From Chionoecetes opilio (taxonomy: Eukaryota > Arthropoda > Malacostraca > Decapoda > Majidae), in the NCBI GenBank assembly GCA_016584305.1, contig JACEEZ010016468.1:27501-91500 (forward strand): a stretch of DNA of 64,000 nucleotides. The letters are read 5' to 3'. Made by a program: the position numbers and the translations under genes. This document shows, in pieces, positions 1 through 11,806 of the stretch (positions within the stretch are counted from its first letter, which is position 1; each line of letters opens with the position of its first letter). Under the pieces are notes generated by a model. It was not told the origin of the DNA. It worked only from the letters and a program-made list of their open reading frames with translations, and did no database searches.

Positions 1-84
1 CACACCCAGGCTACTGCAGCTCATCTATTGTATCAAACAAAGACAAAGGAGCATGTGCGTAGACTGTCTTGCATGACTTAAACC

Positions 85-307
85 ATAAGAACATAAGAAC
101 ATAAGAAAATAAGGAAGCTACAAGAGGCCGCGAGGCCTACACGTGGTAGTTCCTGTCACCTAACACTACCTACATCCACCTTTCATCCCCATCCATGAAC
201 CTATCCAGCTCCCCTTTAAAGCTCCCTAATGACTCCGCACTAACTACCTGTCTACTGAGACCATTCCACTCATTCACCACCCTATTTGTGAGCCAGTTTT
301 TCCCAAC
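85..307 (-). mobile_element. CR1-like retrotransposon, 3' end only
   Basis: Read on the minus strand, this matches the last ~220 bases of the longer element at 3795-5510: the end of the C-terminal coding part (WFTNRVVNEWNGLS region), the short 3' untranslated segment and the tail of repeated TTCTTATG octamers. It is cut at its 5' side near 307, as expected for target-primed reverse transcription that stopped early. It codes for nothing complete. Confidence 0.85.
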
Positions 308-309
308 CA

Positions 310-970
310 GAGCCCGAGTATTTGTAGGTAGGAGTTGCAGCCGCTAAACCACCTTCTATTGAATCCCACACTTGAGGGCTCAGGAGGCTCAGCCAATGTA
401 GACTAACTTTTACAGTGTAATACTATGAACTAAGACAAGTAGTAAATGCAGAATCAAGAGGGGGATACTGGAGGGGGACAGGCGCGCAAGGCCATTAGTA
501 TCACGTATATTGGTCTCGCACAGGCAGGGATAATCTGTTAGTCATGGATGGATGCCAAATTTGTAGCGAACAATGCGAATTAGTGAGGATGATGCAGACA
601 GATACGGGGCGGAGCACACGTTGTTAGTAGGATGAACATCGAAATAGTTAAAGTTACACGTTATAAATACAATTACAATTTTCTATCGTCACCCTTTATG
701 GGTAACGATAGAAAATTGTAGGATGGAAAAAGGAAAAAACAAATTATCATTTTTGGTCTGATTTTAATGGTGGAAGAGTAAAGTTGTAGAAGATAAAGCA
801 GAAATAGATGGAAGATTTATAAGCTGGTTATGTGGTGTGTGAATTTAAAAGTTAGAAAAGACTTGATGGATACAAAAGCATACTGTTGGATACTGTTGAA
901 TGGCGCACTATTGTATTTGTTGTTTTGTTGTCCTACTTTAAATAATACTGTTTTTATGGGGGGTGTTGAT
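310..970. other. Unassigned intergenic sequence
   Basis: No gene is recognised. The only structure is the hairpin at 674-720, listed separately. Small open frames here have no family resemblance. Confidence 0.5.
674..720. repeat. Perfect 16-bp inverted repeat (hairpin)
   Basis: Arms 674-689 and 705-720 are exact reverse complements (16 bp). Inside them ACCC (691-694) can pair with GGGT (700-703), leaving a 5-base loop. The stem is AT-rich with no T-run to suggest a terminator. It may be the core of a small foldback element; its role is unknown. Confidence 0.75.
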
Positions 971-1027
971 GAGACAGCAATACCTTGCCCACCGCCCCCG
1001 CAGGGAAGGAATGGGTACCGGTGTCAA

Positions 1028-1150
1028 AAAACCCCCCCCCCCCCCCCGGGGCCCGGGGGGTTGTGTCCCGCCTCCCGGGGGGAATCCCGACAAAAACCCC
1101 CCTTTGCCCCCACGACACCTGACCCGCAGCAGGAAGGAATGGGTACGGTT
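1028..1150. other. Homopolymer-rich GC patch, possibly low base quality
   Basis: Long runs of C and G (an 18-base C run, GGGGCCCGGGGGG and similar) lie in otherwise moderate-GC sequence, followed by a near-repeat of the 1005-1020 phrase GGAATGGGTAC at 1136. This looks like a poorly resolved or duplicated consensus rather than a gene. Overlapping open frames on both strands are by-products of the GC runs. Confidence 0.4.
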
Positions 1151-1608
1151 CAGTCGGGGTTGGTCCCCCTCCGGTGATGGCCAGATACTTGCCGCGGCGG
1201 GGAACACTGCACAACCCAAGATCCTTTGCACCGCGTCTCATCGATCGAGATGGAGATAACGTGACATAACGTGATAACATAACATGATTAAATGGTCTGT
1301 CAAGGGTGTCGCTTAAGCGACGACGAACCGTCGTCGGAATCTCATCACTTTTTTAATTTTTTATTTGTTCTATTTTTTAGATGTAGAAACTACAGTGGTA
1401 GAAAGTAGTCACATAGTTTGATAGTCCCTGTTTGGTACGGTACGGCTATTGCTGTCTGTTCTTACTTGTATTCATTTGTATGTCCGTCTCATTCCTTGTC
1501 AAGCAATCACATCTTGTTAATGACTCCCGCTGTCAACTTGCTAGGACACTCAAGAATAGCCTCCTCTTCAATTTTAAAACGAGACTGGGTTTATGATATC
1601 TCATTTTT

Positions 1609-2075
<467 letters not shown>

Positions 2076-2574
2076 GAAATAAAGAAAGAGAGAGATACAC
2101 ACACGCCAGCGACCGAAATGGAGTCTCGGGTGGAGTACGTCAATCTGCCTTGGTGGGAAGGTGGACATGTGCACCTTCTTGATGGCTGGCTTGGTGGAGG
2201 CTACCCATTGACAGGCTCGTTTTAATCTGTTATGTGCCGTGCCTATATCTATATACAGACAATCTTATAGTATATTAATACAAAAAATACAAGATAGGAT
2301 TATTTCCTACAATATAGCAAATTGAAACCAGTGACTTCAAGACAACTTGGCACCTTGATGGAACCTTGCTTGACTACCAACTCCACCTTCGGTTGTTTTG
2401 CCTCAACCTGCTAGCGGCCTGCGGGCACCTTATATGGGGAAAATGGCGTTATCGCTACTCTTCATCTTACAGGAAATGACGCGCTTGACATACCATATTA
2501 AATCAAGAAACAATATATTTTTGATATATTGGTTGACGCACCGAATAACATATAGTGAGGCTCTCTGTAGCGCT

Positions 2575-3045
2575 ACCGTTGATATCACTAAAGTCGCCAG
2601 AACAACGTTTTTTTCGATGTACAGACGTCTGGTGGCGTTAATACTTATATTTCTGCATCCATGATTTCAGGAAAGTTAAAAGGGGCTATCTGGAGAGTGT
2701 CATTCTGTGTCTTCATCTGTATCATATGGCTATAAATGAACAAATTACAAGAATATCACCAGAGGGGCGACCAACACTAAGATCGCCAATTAGTGTTTAT
2801 GTTCTGAGTGTCCTTCCGCCGTCGTCGTCGCGCGAAAAAAAACGAGTAGCGAAATTTGAAACCGTATATACTTGCAGATACAAAGCATAATACAACGCTG
2901 AAACAGGGTAAATTATACAGTCATGATATAAACTACTGTGTATCATCTTCAGTGGCACATACAAATCAGTAGTGATGTTATAATTCGTAATATTTGGCGG
3001 CTGGCGACATTATTGCAGCTAGCGACTAAAGTGTTATCTACCGTA
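2575..3045. mobile_element. MITE-like family D, copy 1
   Basis: A ~470-bp repeat bounded by short inverted termini (TACCGTTGATATCAC at the left; the right end reads TACGGTAGATAACAC on the opposite strand). The interior includes the phrases ACTAAAGTCGCCAG, CATGATTTCAGGAAAG and CCGTATATACTTGCAG. The same sequence recurs at 20521-20972 and 62080-62622 and as a reversed fragment at 10472-10545. No transposase is encoded, so it is probably a non-autonomous DNA transposon; the superfamily is unknown. Confidence 0.75.
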
Positions 3046-3794
3046 TAATGGAAACACCGCTCTGATGTTATTGATGTGTCTGAAGCGGATGTAGACACAG
3101 CGGCGTATGCTTCTGTATTGTCTCGTAGTCTGAACCTCCGGATGTCCAGGGTTCTTCTTTGATTAAACCACGTAGGAATTTCGCCAAAACCTATGCTGTG
3201 TCAACATTATTTCTACTTACATCAGTGATCGGCATCCTTGCACTGCATGTTTATCCACATCATGCTCTCTCTCCTCTCCTTGGGGCCCTTACATGCTCAA
3301 CACCAAGTCTTTACCTTCCTTTTTATAGGAATATTTGTGAATATGGCAACATAGCGCTCTCATTTCATCTCATAACCACCCTTGTAAATACGGCATTTTT
3401 ACTTTATCATTACCCACTCACTTCACTTTCCTCCAGTTCTTTCTACAGTCTTCTCCAGTTTTTTTTTTTTTTGCCATCCTGTAGCGGTATCTCTTTACAC
3501 TTCCCTCAAACACACACTCAGGAAAACTCCCTACCGTCGTTTAGATCAGAGCAAGGATGGGGTTATAAGGGGTGAGTGGAAGAGGAAAAACGGGTGTGTC
3601 TGTAGGGAATAGGGTAGGGCGTGGGAGTCATGGGCGTGGATGCGACGTGGAGGAGGAAGCGTCACGGCGGCGCCATCGATGATTGGGTAGGAGGAAGGGG
3701 CGTTGGTGAGGAGGGACGAGCATTGAAGGGCTAGTGGTTGGGCCGTTAAGGTCAGGACAGGGTGAGGGCTTAAATACGGATGAGGATTGTGTAG
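3046..3794. other. Unassigned sequence upstream of CR1-like element
   Basis: No recognisable gene. An open frame (3159-3575, plus strand) has no domain I know, and its composition resembles the surrounding non-coding DNA. G-rich purine sequence occupies 3590-3780. Confidence 0.4.
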
Positions 3795-5510
3795 GAGTCT
3801 AAATGATTATTTCTTAAGTGTTTTTACGGAGGAGAATACACAGACGATACCTGATAGTGAACAGATGTTCAAAGGAAGCGATGAGGATAAACTCAAAGAT
3901 ATGGTGATAACTAGGGAAATGGTGGAGGAGGGTATAGAATAAATGAAAACATTTAAATCGCCAGGACCAGATGAAGTGTATCCCAGGGTATTAAAGAAAT
4001 GCAAGGAGGTTGTTAGTGAGTCGTTAGTGCACATTTTTAGGAAATCGGTTGAGATAGGCGATGTGCCATTATTGTGGAGGAAAGGAAATGTTGTTCCCAT
4101 ATTTAAGAAGGGAGACAGAGGACTAAAGTCAAATTATCGACCCGTAAGTCTAACATCAGTGGTGGGTAAATTATTGGAATCTATTATTGCAAAAAACATT
4201 AGAGAGCACTTAGATAAACATAGTTTGATCAATGATTCACAACATGGATTCACCAAGGGTAGGTCATGTCTCACCAATTTATTGAGTTTTTATAGGAAAG
4301 TTTATGAGACGGCAGATAATGATAAGGATTATGATATAATATATCTGGACTTTAGTAAGGCATTTTACAAAGTACCACACGAGCGACTCTTAAATAAGGT
4401 TAGGGCTCATGGTATAGATGGGAAGGTTCTTCATTGGATCAGAGCTTGGCTAAGTAATAGGCAACAAAGGGTTACAATTAATGGTTCCAAATCTGAATGG
4501 GGACTGGTGACAAGTGGAGTTCCACAAGGGTCTGTTTTGGGCCCATTACTATTTTTGATTTACATCAACGACTTGGATAGTGGGATTAGCTCGACTCACT
4601 AACTATCAGCAAGTTTGCTGATGATACTAATTTAGGTAGGATTATTGGATCACAGTCTGACGTAAACATATTGCAGGGAGACTTAGATAAACTTAACGAG
4701 TGGGCAGTCAGATGGCAGATGGAATTTAATATTGATAAATGTAGCGTTATGAATTGTTGGTAAAAAAAAACCCTGGTAAAAGATACACCATAAGCAATGT
4801 ATCGCTGAAAAGATCAGAAGGTGAAAAAGATCTTGAGTGAGGGTGAGCCCAGACCTTTCGACCTAGGAAACAATGTATTGAGGCCAGAAATAGAGCTAAT
4901 AGAGTATTAGGATTCATTACCAGAAGTGTTAAAAGTAGAAGTGCGGAAGTTATTCTAAAGCTTTATCTGGCTCTAGTCAGGCCTCACCTAGACTATGCAG
5001 TTCAGTTTTGGTCTCCATATTACAGGATGGATATAGTGTTGTTAGAAAAAGTGCAGAGAAGAATGACCAAAATGATACAAGGGATGCGTAACTTTAGTTA
5101 TGAGAGGAGATTGAAGTTATTAAAATTACACTCACTCGAGAGACGCAGAGTAAGGGGCGATCTGATAGAAGTTTTTAAGTGGATAAAGGGATTTAATAAA
5201 GGAGAGGTAGGAAAAGTTCTTACGGCTTTTAACCAGTGTAGAACAAGAAGTAACGGATTCAAGCTGGAAAAGCGTAGATTTAGAAAGGAAATAGGGAAAA
5301 ACTGGTTCACAAATAGGGTGGTGAATGAATGGAATGGTCTCAGTAGACAGGTAGTTAGTGCTGAGTCATTGGGGAGCTTTAAAGGGGAGCTGGATAGGTT
5401 CATGGATGGGGATGAAAGGTGGATGTAGGTAGTGTTAGGTGACAGGAACTACCACGTGTAGACCTCGCGGCCTCTTGTAGCTTCCTTATTTTCTTATGTT
5501 CTTATGTTCT
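3795..5510 (+). mobile_element. CR1-like non-LTR retrotransposon, 5' truncated and broken
   Basis: Coding similarity starts abruptly at about 3795 with YFLSVFTEEN, the usual lead-in to the reverse transcriptase domain, so the endonuclease part is missing. The element ends in a short 3' untranslated region and tandem TTCTTATG octamers at about 5485-5510; short octamer tails are typical of CR1-clade elements. A second, shorter copy lies in opposite orientation at 85-307. The reading frame is broken in several places, so this copy is dead. Confidence 0.88.
3807..5428 (+). pseudogene. CR1-like reverse transcriptase pseudogene
   Basis: The product would have copied element RNA into DNA at a nicked target. 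From the ATG at 3943, residues 7-10 read PGPD; motif A is [10 protein letters not shown] (residues 132-141, catalytic Asp 136); motif B is [15 protein letters not shown] (191-205). The usual DKVP after motif A reads YKVP. A TAA at 3940-3942 interrupts the frame just upstream, where the same frame continues back to VFTEEN. A frameshift at about 4595-4605 moves the catalytic FADD box (4614-4625) into another frame. Further breaks lie at 4760-4890. The thumb/C-terminal part resumes at 5027-5428 with LEKVQRRMTKMI. Family identity is secure; function is lost. Confidence 0.88.
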
Positions 5511-5632
5511 AGTGGTGATAGTAGTTGCTATAGTAGTTGTTCTTGTATTAGTAAAAGTACATAGAAGTATCAATATTATTAGTAGCTGTTTTTGTTGTTG
5601 ATGTTATCAGTATTATTATCATCAATAGAATT

Positions 5633-5835
5633 GTGATAATTATTATTACAATCATCATTATCATTATCGCTTATATTTATATTCATATTATTACAACTAT
5701 TACCACTACGGTCATTACTACCACTACTACTACTACTACTACTACAACTACTACTACTACTACTGCTACTAGTACTACTACTACTACTACTACTACTACG
5801 ACTACTAGTACTACTACGACTACTACTACGACTGC
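5633..5835. repeat. (CTA)n trinucleotide microsatellite
   Basis: ATT-rich sequence grades into CTA/ACT repeats, densest at 5700-5835. Its right edge merges with the first palindromic element, whose own termini read TACTATAGTC. Confidence 0.95.
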
Positions 5836-7282
5836 TACTATAGTCTATTCACTTAAGCTGGATTCTTGGGAGCTGCTCGCTGCCTAGACGAGTTTGTAAG
5901 GACGTCGCTGATTGGCTGATAGACTCGGGCTGGGTGGCGATGGTGGTGGTACTTGCCTCGCCTCAACCCAAAACCCTTGCCTTGCCTTAGAAAAATATTC
6001 ATATTTCTTGGCTTTACTCATCTCTTACACAAGATAGGCCTATTTTGTTTGCATCAGTGAATCAGGCAGTGATTGTTCAACAACAACACGCCATTAATAA
6101 CTCAATAGGGTAAAAAATAAAGTCATGACTGACTATCACAAGAGTAGGCGGACTTTTAGGTTTTCAGTGCATTGAAATGTTGTACTCCTACCGAATTACC
6201 AAACTACCAGATGATATTATGAAAGCTGAGCCTACCATGCGGTGTCATAATACATTGCTACATACATGAGCATAATAAAAATTACACTAAGACTACATAA
6301 TATTAAGATAATTGAAGGAAAGTAAAAGAGTGTATAAACATTTTTTCTTGCTTATTTTGCTTCAACTCGCTGTAACTCCATAAATTTTTGTCGCATTCAA
6401 ATTTCAGAACTTTTCAAAATCCTTATACTTTTCCGCTTCCTGTGTATGTAGCACGTACCAATAAGGTAAAAGAGTAGGTGGTCAAAATGATAAGAAAGTT
6501 AAACTACTACTGCAAACTGCACAGTGACAGGTGAGCATTTGCTCCTATACAGGTAGAACTTTTTCTCGGGAGAGCTATCAGAGGCTCCACCTGTTCATGG
6601 CACCAGTTTGAAACAGTTTAACTTTCTTAGCCATTTGACCACCTACTCTTTTCCTTATTGGTACGTTGCTACATACCACAAGTAGCGGAAAAGTATAAGG
6701 ATTTTGAAACAGTTCTTGAAAATTGAATGCGACAAAACTTATGGAGTTACAGCGAGTTGAAGCAAAATAAGCAAGAAAAATGTTTATACACTCTTTTACT
6801 TCCTTCGAATTATCTTAATATTATGTAGTCATTAGTGTAATTTTTTTATGCTCATGATATGCAGCAATGTATTATGAACACGATGGTAGGCTCAGCTTTT
6901 ATAAATATCATCTGGTAGCTGGTAATATTGGGTAGGAGTACAACATTTCAATGCACTGAAAACTAAAAGTCCGCCTACTCTTGTGATAGTCATCATGACT
7001 TATTTTTTTACCCTATTGAGTTTGAATGGGTTGTTGTTTGAAAATCATAGCCTGATTCACTGATGCAAAAAATAGGCTATCTGTGTTAAGACGTGAGTAA
7101 AGCCAAGAAATATGAATATTTTTCTGAGGCAACGCAAGGGTTTTGGTTTGAGGCGAAGCAAGTACCACCACCATCGCCACCCAGCCCGAGTCTATCACCA
7201 ATCAGCGACGTCTTACAAACTCGGCTAGGCATCGAACAGCTACCCAGCCCAGGAATCCAGCTTAAGTGAATAGACTATAGTA
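5836..7282. mobile_element. Palindromic foldback element, copy 1
   Basis: Nearly the whole 1447 bases fold back on themselves. Left-arm sequence starting TACTATAGTCTATTCACTT recurs as the reverse complement at the right end, and the arms of roughly 700 bases pair with modest divergence up to a short centre near 6550-6590. Landmarks seen in both arms: a GATTGGCTGATAGACTCGG segment, a GTCATGACTGACTATC segment and GAGTAGGTGGTCAAAATG. No transposase frame is present. It resembles foldback or long-TIR non-autonomous DNA transposons. Superfamily unknown. Confidence 0.8.
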
Positions 7283-7288
7283 CACTAC

Positions 7289-8750
7289 TACTATAGTCTA
7301 TTCACTTAAGCTGGATTCTTGAGAGCTGCTCGATGCCTAGCCGTTTGTAAGGACGTCGCTGATTGGCTGATAGACTCGGGCTGGGTGGCGATGGTGGTGG
7401 TACTTGCTTCGCCGCAACCCAAAACCCTTGCGTTGCCTCAGAAAAATATTCATATTTCTTGACTTTACTCACCTCTTACACAAGATAGGCCTATTTTGTT
7501 TGCATCAGTGAATCAGGCAGTGATTGTTCAACAACAACACGCCATTCATAACTCAATAGGGTAAAAAATAAAGTCATGACTGACTATCACAAGAGTAGGC
7601 GGACTTTTAGGTTTTCAGTGCATTGAAATGTTATACTCCTACCCGATATTACCAAGCTACCAGATAATATTTATGAAAGCTGAAACCTACCATCGTGTTC
7701 ATAATACATTGCTGCATATCATGAGCATAAAAAAATAGCACTAAGACTAAACTAATATTAAGATAATTGAAGGAAAGTAAAAGAGTGTATAAACATTTTT
7801 TCTTGCTTATTTTGCTTCAACTCGCTGTAACTCCATAAGTTTTGGTCGCATTCAATTTTCAAGAACTGTTTCAAAATCCTTATACTTTTCCGCTTCCTGT
7901 GGTATGTAGCACGTACCAATAAGGAAAAGAGTAGGTGGTCAAAATGGCTAAGAAAGTTAAACTACTACTGCAAACTGGCACAGTGACGGGTGAGCATTGC
8001 TCCCTATACAGGAGAGACTGTTCTCGGGAGAGCTATCAGAGGCTCCACCCGTCACGGCACCAGTTTGAAACAGTTTAACTTTCTTAGCCATTTTGACCAC
8101 CTATTCTTTTCCTTATTGGTACGTGCTACATACCACAGGAAGCGGAAAAGTATAAGGATTTTGAAACTGTTCTTTAAATTGAATGCGACCGAAACTTATG
8201 GAGTTACAGCGAGTTGAAGCAAAATAAGCAAGAAAAAATGTTTATACACTCTTTTACTTTCCTTCAATTATCTTAATATTAGTGAAGTTTTACTGTAATT
8301 TTTTATGCTCATGATATGCAGCAATGTATTATGAACACGATGGTAGGCTCAGCTTTCATAAATATTATCTGGTAGCTTGGTAATATCGGGTAGGAGTACA
8401 ACATTTCAATGCACTGAAAACCTAAAAGTCCGCCTACTCTTGTGATAGTCAGTCATGACTTTATTTTTTATCCTATTGAGTTATGAATGGCGTGTTGTTG
8501 TTGAACAATCACTGCCTGATTCACTGATGCAAACAAAATAGGCCTATCTTGTGTAAGAGGTGAGTAAAGCCAAGAAATATGAATATATTTCTGAGGCAAC
8601 GCAAGGGTTTTGGGTTGCGGCTAGGCAGGTACCACCACCATCGCCACCCAGCCCGAGTCTATCAGCCAATCAGCGACGTCCTTACAAACTCGGCTAGGCA
8701 TCGAGCAGCTCCCAGCCCAGGAATCCAGCTTAAGTGAATAGACTATAGTA
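7289..8750. mobile_element. Palindromic foldback element, copy 2
   Basis: A second copy in direct orientation, separated from copy 1 by only about six bases of CTA-like sequence. It has the same ~700-base arms and a centre near 8000-8040 (CTCGGGAGAGCTATCAGAGG). It is generally better preserved: both arms keep CGCTTCCTGTGGTATGTAGC or its complement with few differences. CTA repeats continue on its right side (8748-8795), so the pair lies within one trinucleotide array. Confidence 0.8.
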
Positions 8751-8795
8751 CTACTACGACTCCTACTATTACTACTACTACTACTACTTCTACTA

Positions 8796-9400
8796 CTTAT
8801 ATCACTTCTGATGTTGATGCTGCTGTTCTTACAGCTTTTTTTCTATTTTACTTAATGAATATAAGTTATAAGAAGGCTTTCTAAATCGATGTACAATTCA
8901 TCCTACCCAAAGGTGCTTGCAGTGACATAATATGCACGTATTACTTCACGTCTTTTTGCAGGAAAGATGTGGTGACAAGGAAGGTGACTCAGTGTGCTCG
9001 TGTGGATGCGCAGGTGGTGCAAAGTGTTAAGAAAATTCTTGGTCCTCCATGTCGATGTGATGGACCGATGTATATGTTTTGAAGGAAAGAAATCAATGAA
9101 AAAAAGTGAAATTCCAAGTATTTGTCCAGAAAATATACACTCAAATTCTTTGTTATCAAGAAACATGGCGTACCGAAATAAGACTCACAAATTTTTCATA
9201 GTGAACAGATGATTAATCGTTATCCAGAAACCTGACCCTGGCGGCCGCGGAAGGGCGTCTCGAAGGGCGTGGCGAGAGTAGACTTTCCAGACGCCCCCGA
9301 TGGGGGATGAGGACAAGGCTACGCCGGGACGCTGCCTCCCTCCCTCATCCCTGTCTGTGCCGGTAACGCGGTGCTTCGCCCTTCCCCTCATCACCACGTG
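8796..9400. other. Unassigned sequence
   Basis: The first 440 bases are AT-rich without a recognisable gene. A GC-rich block at 9240-9395 could be an exon or CpG island, but neither strand gives a family I know. It runs straight into the CCA array. Confidence 0.35.
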
Positions 9401-9401
9401 C

Positions 9402-9866
9402 ACCATCCCCACCACCGCCACCACCGCCACCACCACCACCACCTCTACCACCACCACCACCACCACCACCACCACCTCTACCACCACCACCACCGGCACC
9501 GCCACCGCCACCACCACCACCACCACCACCGGCACCGCCACCACCACCACCACCGGCACCACCACCACCGCCACTGCCACTGCCACCGCCACCACCACCA
9601 CCACCTCTACCTCTACCACCACCACCACCACCACCACCTCTACCACCACCACCACCGGCACCGCCACCACCACCACCACCGCCACCGCCACCACCACCAC
9701 CGCCACCACCACCACTTACCTCTACCACCACCTCTACCACCACCACCACATCACCACTACCACCACCACCACCACCACCACCAACCACCACCACCACCAC
9801 GTACCACCACCACACCACACACCACCACACCACCACCACCACCACCACCACCACCACCACCATCAA
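9402..9866. repeat. (CCA)n trinucleotide array
   Basis: About 460 bases of CCA/CAC with interspersed CCT, CGG and CGC variants. Thr-, His-, Val- and Gly-rich open frames in five frames are repeat artefacts. Confidence 0.95.
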
Positions 9867-10384
9867 TATCATCACCGCGAAAACCTTGGCGCCGCATCTT
9901 GTAAGGTAGGAATGTGATTTTTCATTGAATTTCTTCTTCTATGATGCCGTGATTGTGTTCTTTTTCTGATTCATTTTCTTCTCTTACGTTTAATGGTCTT
10001 ATTGTTACCTTGATAAATGAAAAAAATATATATGCCCTTATTTGTTTACTCCTGAATCGAGGGAGAGTAAGATGAATGAGTGAGTGAGAGTGAGTGAGTG
10101 ATTAGATCAGCGATTGTCAACCTTTAGGGCGCGCCCCCTTAGTGGGTGTGGGTAATTACCATGGGGGGCGTGAGCCAAGAGAGAAAAAGGAAGAACGGTC
10201 AAGTATTTAGCTTTAAGCACGGCTTTCGCTTTATCATGAAGCTTGCTCGCGAGGGTGAGCGAAGAAAGTCTGTACAGAGAAGAAAGTGTGTGAAAACTCT
10301 GCGGTAAATGTAGCCATGTTTCACTGACTGTTTACTTTTATGCAATATTATTTCTTGTTATTATTATTACTACTAGCCGCAAAG

Positions 10385-10475
10385 CCGCCCTCCGGGCGGA
10401 CTTTTTGGCTAGCTGCTGCGGAGGGCTATTGGTGGGCCTTCGGCCCACCACCTGTGTTTGGCCCACCAAACACAG
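10385..10475. repeat. Three consecutive perfect hairpins
   Basis: Stem 1: 10385-10390 with 10394-10399 (6 bp, loop TCC). Stem 2: 10430-10438 with 10442-10450 (9 bp, loop TTC). Stem 3: 10452-10461 with 10466-10475 (10 bp, loop CCCA). The block abuts a reversed family D fragment. Function unknown; a terminal structure of an unrecognised element is one possibility. Confidence 0.7.
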
Positions 10476-10545
10476 ACTCTCCAGATAGCCCCTTCATTCT
10501 AACTTTCCTGAAATCATGGATGTAGAAATGTATGTATTAACGCCA
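10472..10545 (-). mobile_element. MITE-like family D fragment, reversed
   Basis: On the minus strand this matches the segment of family D around CATGATTTCAGGAAAG followed by the GGGGCTATCTGGAGAG phrase seen at 2684-2699. Both ends of the element are missing. Confidence 0.7.
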
Positions 10546-10835
10546 ACCCATTCACATCACCCCCAACCCATTCACTCACCCATTACCCATCACCCCCCAC
10601 CCATTCACTCACCCATTACCCCCCACCCATTCACTCACCCATTACCCATCACCACACACCCATTCACTCACCCATTACCCATCACCCCCCACCTATTCCC
10701 TCACCCATCACCCATCACCCCCAACCCATCACCCCCCACCCATTCACTCACCCATCACCCCACACCCATTACCCATCACCCCACCCATTCACTCACCCAT
10801 TACCCATCACCTTACATCAAGGTTTCCTCAATTCT
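10546..10835. repeat. CACCCATTCACTCACCCATTA-type minisatellite
   Basis: Irregular tandem array built from CACCCATTCACT and CACCCATTACCCAT blocks. Pro/Thr/His/Ser-rich open frames over it are artefacts. Confidence 0.9.
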
Positions 10836-10870
10836 CGCAACCCACTTTTTTTTTCACAATTCTCGCTAAT

Positions 10871-11060
10871 AGGCTACTAAAAAAAAAAAAAAAAAAAAAA
10901 AAGGTGATCGGATCATCTCATAAGTAGGCTTAAAATGTGCCCCTGGTCGACCCGGTTCCAAAACTGTGCCATATGATAGGATTGGGGCACTGGGGGCGGC
11001 ACCTATCGCGGACACACACACAGACACACAGACAGACACACTTTCGCTTATATTATTATA
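10871..11060. other. Poly-A run and CA/CAGA-rich repeat end
   Basis: An A-run (10879-10902) is followed by mixed sequence and then CACACACAGACACACAGACAG ahead of TTCGCTTATATTATTATAG. This looks like the border of an interspersed repeat that I cannot name. Confidence 0.35.
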
Positions 11061-11465
11061 GATTATTATTGTTAATATTATCATTATTATTATTATCATC
11101 TATGTCATTATCCTTATCATCATTATTATTATTGTTATTATTATTCTGATTTATATTGCTATTATTGTTGTTATTATTATTGCTATTATTATCATTGTTA
11201 TTATCTTTATTATAATTTCAATTATCATTATTATTACTATTATTATTATTTTATCAAAATTACCATTATTAATATTATCTTTAAGTATCATTATTATTAT
11301 CATTACTATCATTACTGTTATTATTATTAATATTATTATAATATTATTATTATTATCATTTTTATCATTAAAGTTATAATAATAATAATAATTATTATTA
11401 TTACTGCTATTAATATTTTCAATGTCATTATTAGTCATCTATTATTTTATTATTATTATTATTAT
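11058..11465. repeat. (ATT)n trinucleotide array
   Basis: AT-only array of ATT/TTA units with occasional ATC. It resumes at 11670-11715 beyond the foldback at 11467-11650, so that small element sits inside the array. Confidence 0.92.
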
Positions 11466-11466
11466 T

Positions 11467-11650
11467 GTATAACAGTACCAGGTCGGATTCTAACCCCTGG
11501 ACTTTGAACCCCTAAGTCTTAGCTCCCTCACTACACGGAGGTATAAAAGTTAATGACAAGGTAAAGGTAACTGTCATTACCTTCTACACCTCCGTGTGGT
11601 GAGGGGGCTAATAAGTCCAAGGGTTCGAATCCGACCTGGTACTGTTATAC
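11467..11650. mobile_element. Small foldback with tRNA-like arms
   Basis: The left segment (from GTATAACAGTACCAGGTCGG) and right segment (ending CCTGGTACTGTTATAC) are imperfect reverse complements over about 65-75 bases. The right arm carries GGTTCGAATCC, an exact pol III B-box consensus. An inner 8-bp stem (TAATGACA with TGTCATTA) lies in the loop. It could be two tRNA-derived SINE heads in inverted orientation, or a MITE that captured a tRNA. Confidence 0.65.
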
Positions 11651-11806
11651 AATTTGTCTTAATTGATTATCTTAATTATTTATAATTATTATTATTATTT
11701 ATATTATTATTATACGGTTAGAGCGTTATCTATTTTTGATAAAGCTCTCGCTCACATTCTCGCTCCCAGTGGGGACGCACCCTGATTATTATTAATGCTT
11801 GCCCTA

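Noticed and set aside
5836..8750. Palindromes as an rRNA or histone-type gene cluster
   Set aside because: No rRNA or histone sequence; arms are non-coding and AT-rich.
8903..9212. Overlapping frames of 72-87 codons on both strands
   Set aside because: No domain, no splice signals in register and no repeat match.
9300..9917. Thr/His-, Val- or Gly-rich proteins over CCA arrays (also at 34759-35111 and 48687-49544)
   Set aside because: Low-complexity trinucleotide repeats; no signal sequence, domain or conserved frame.
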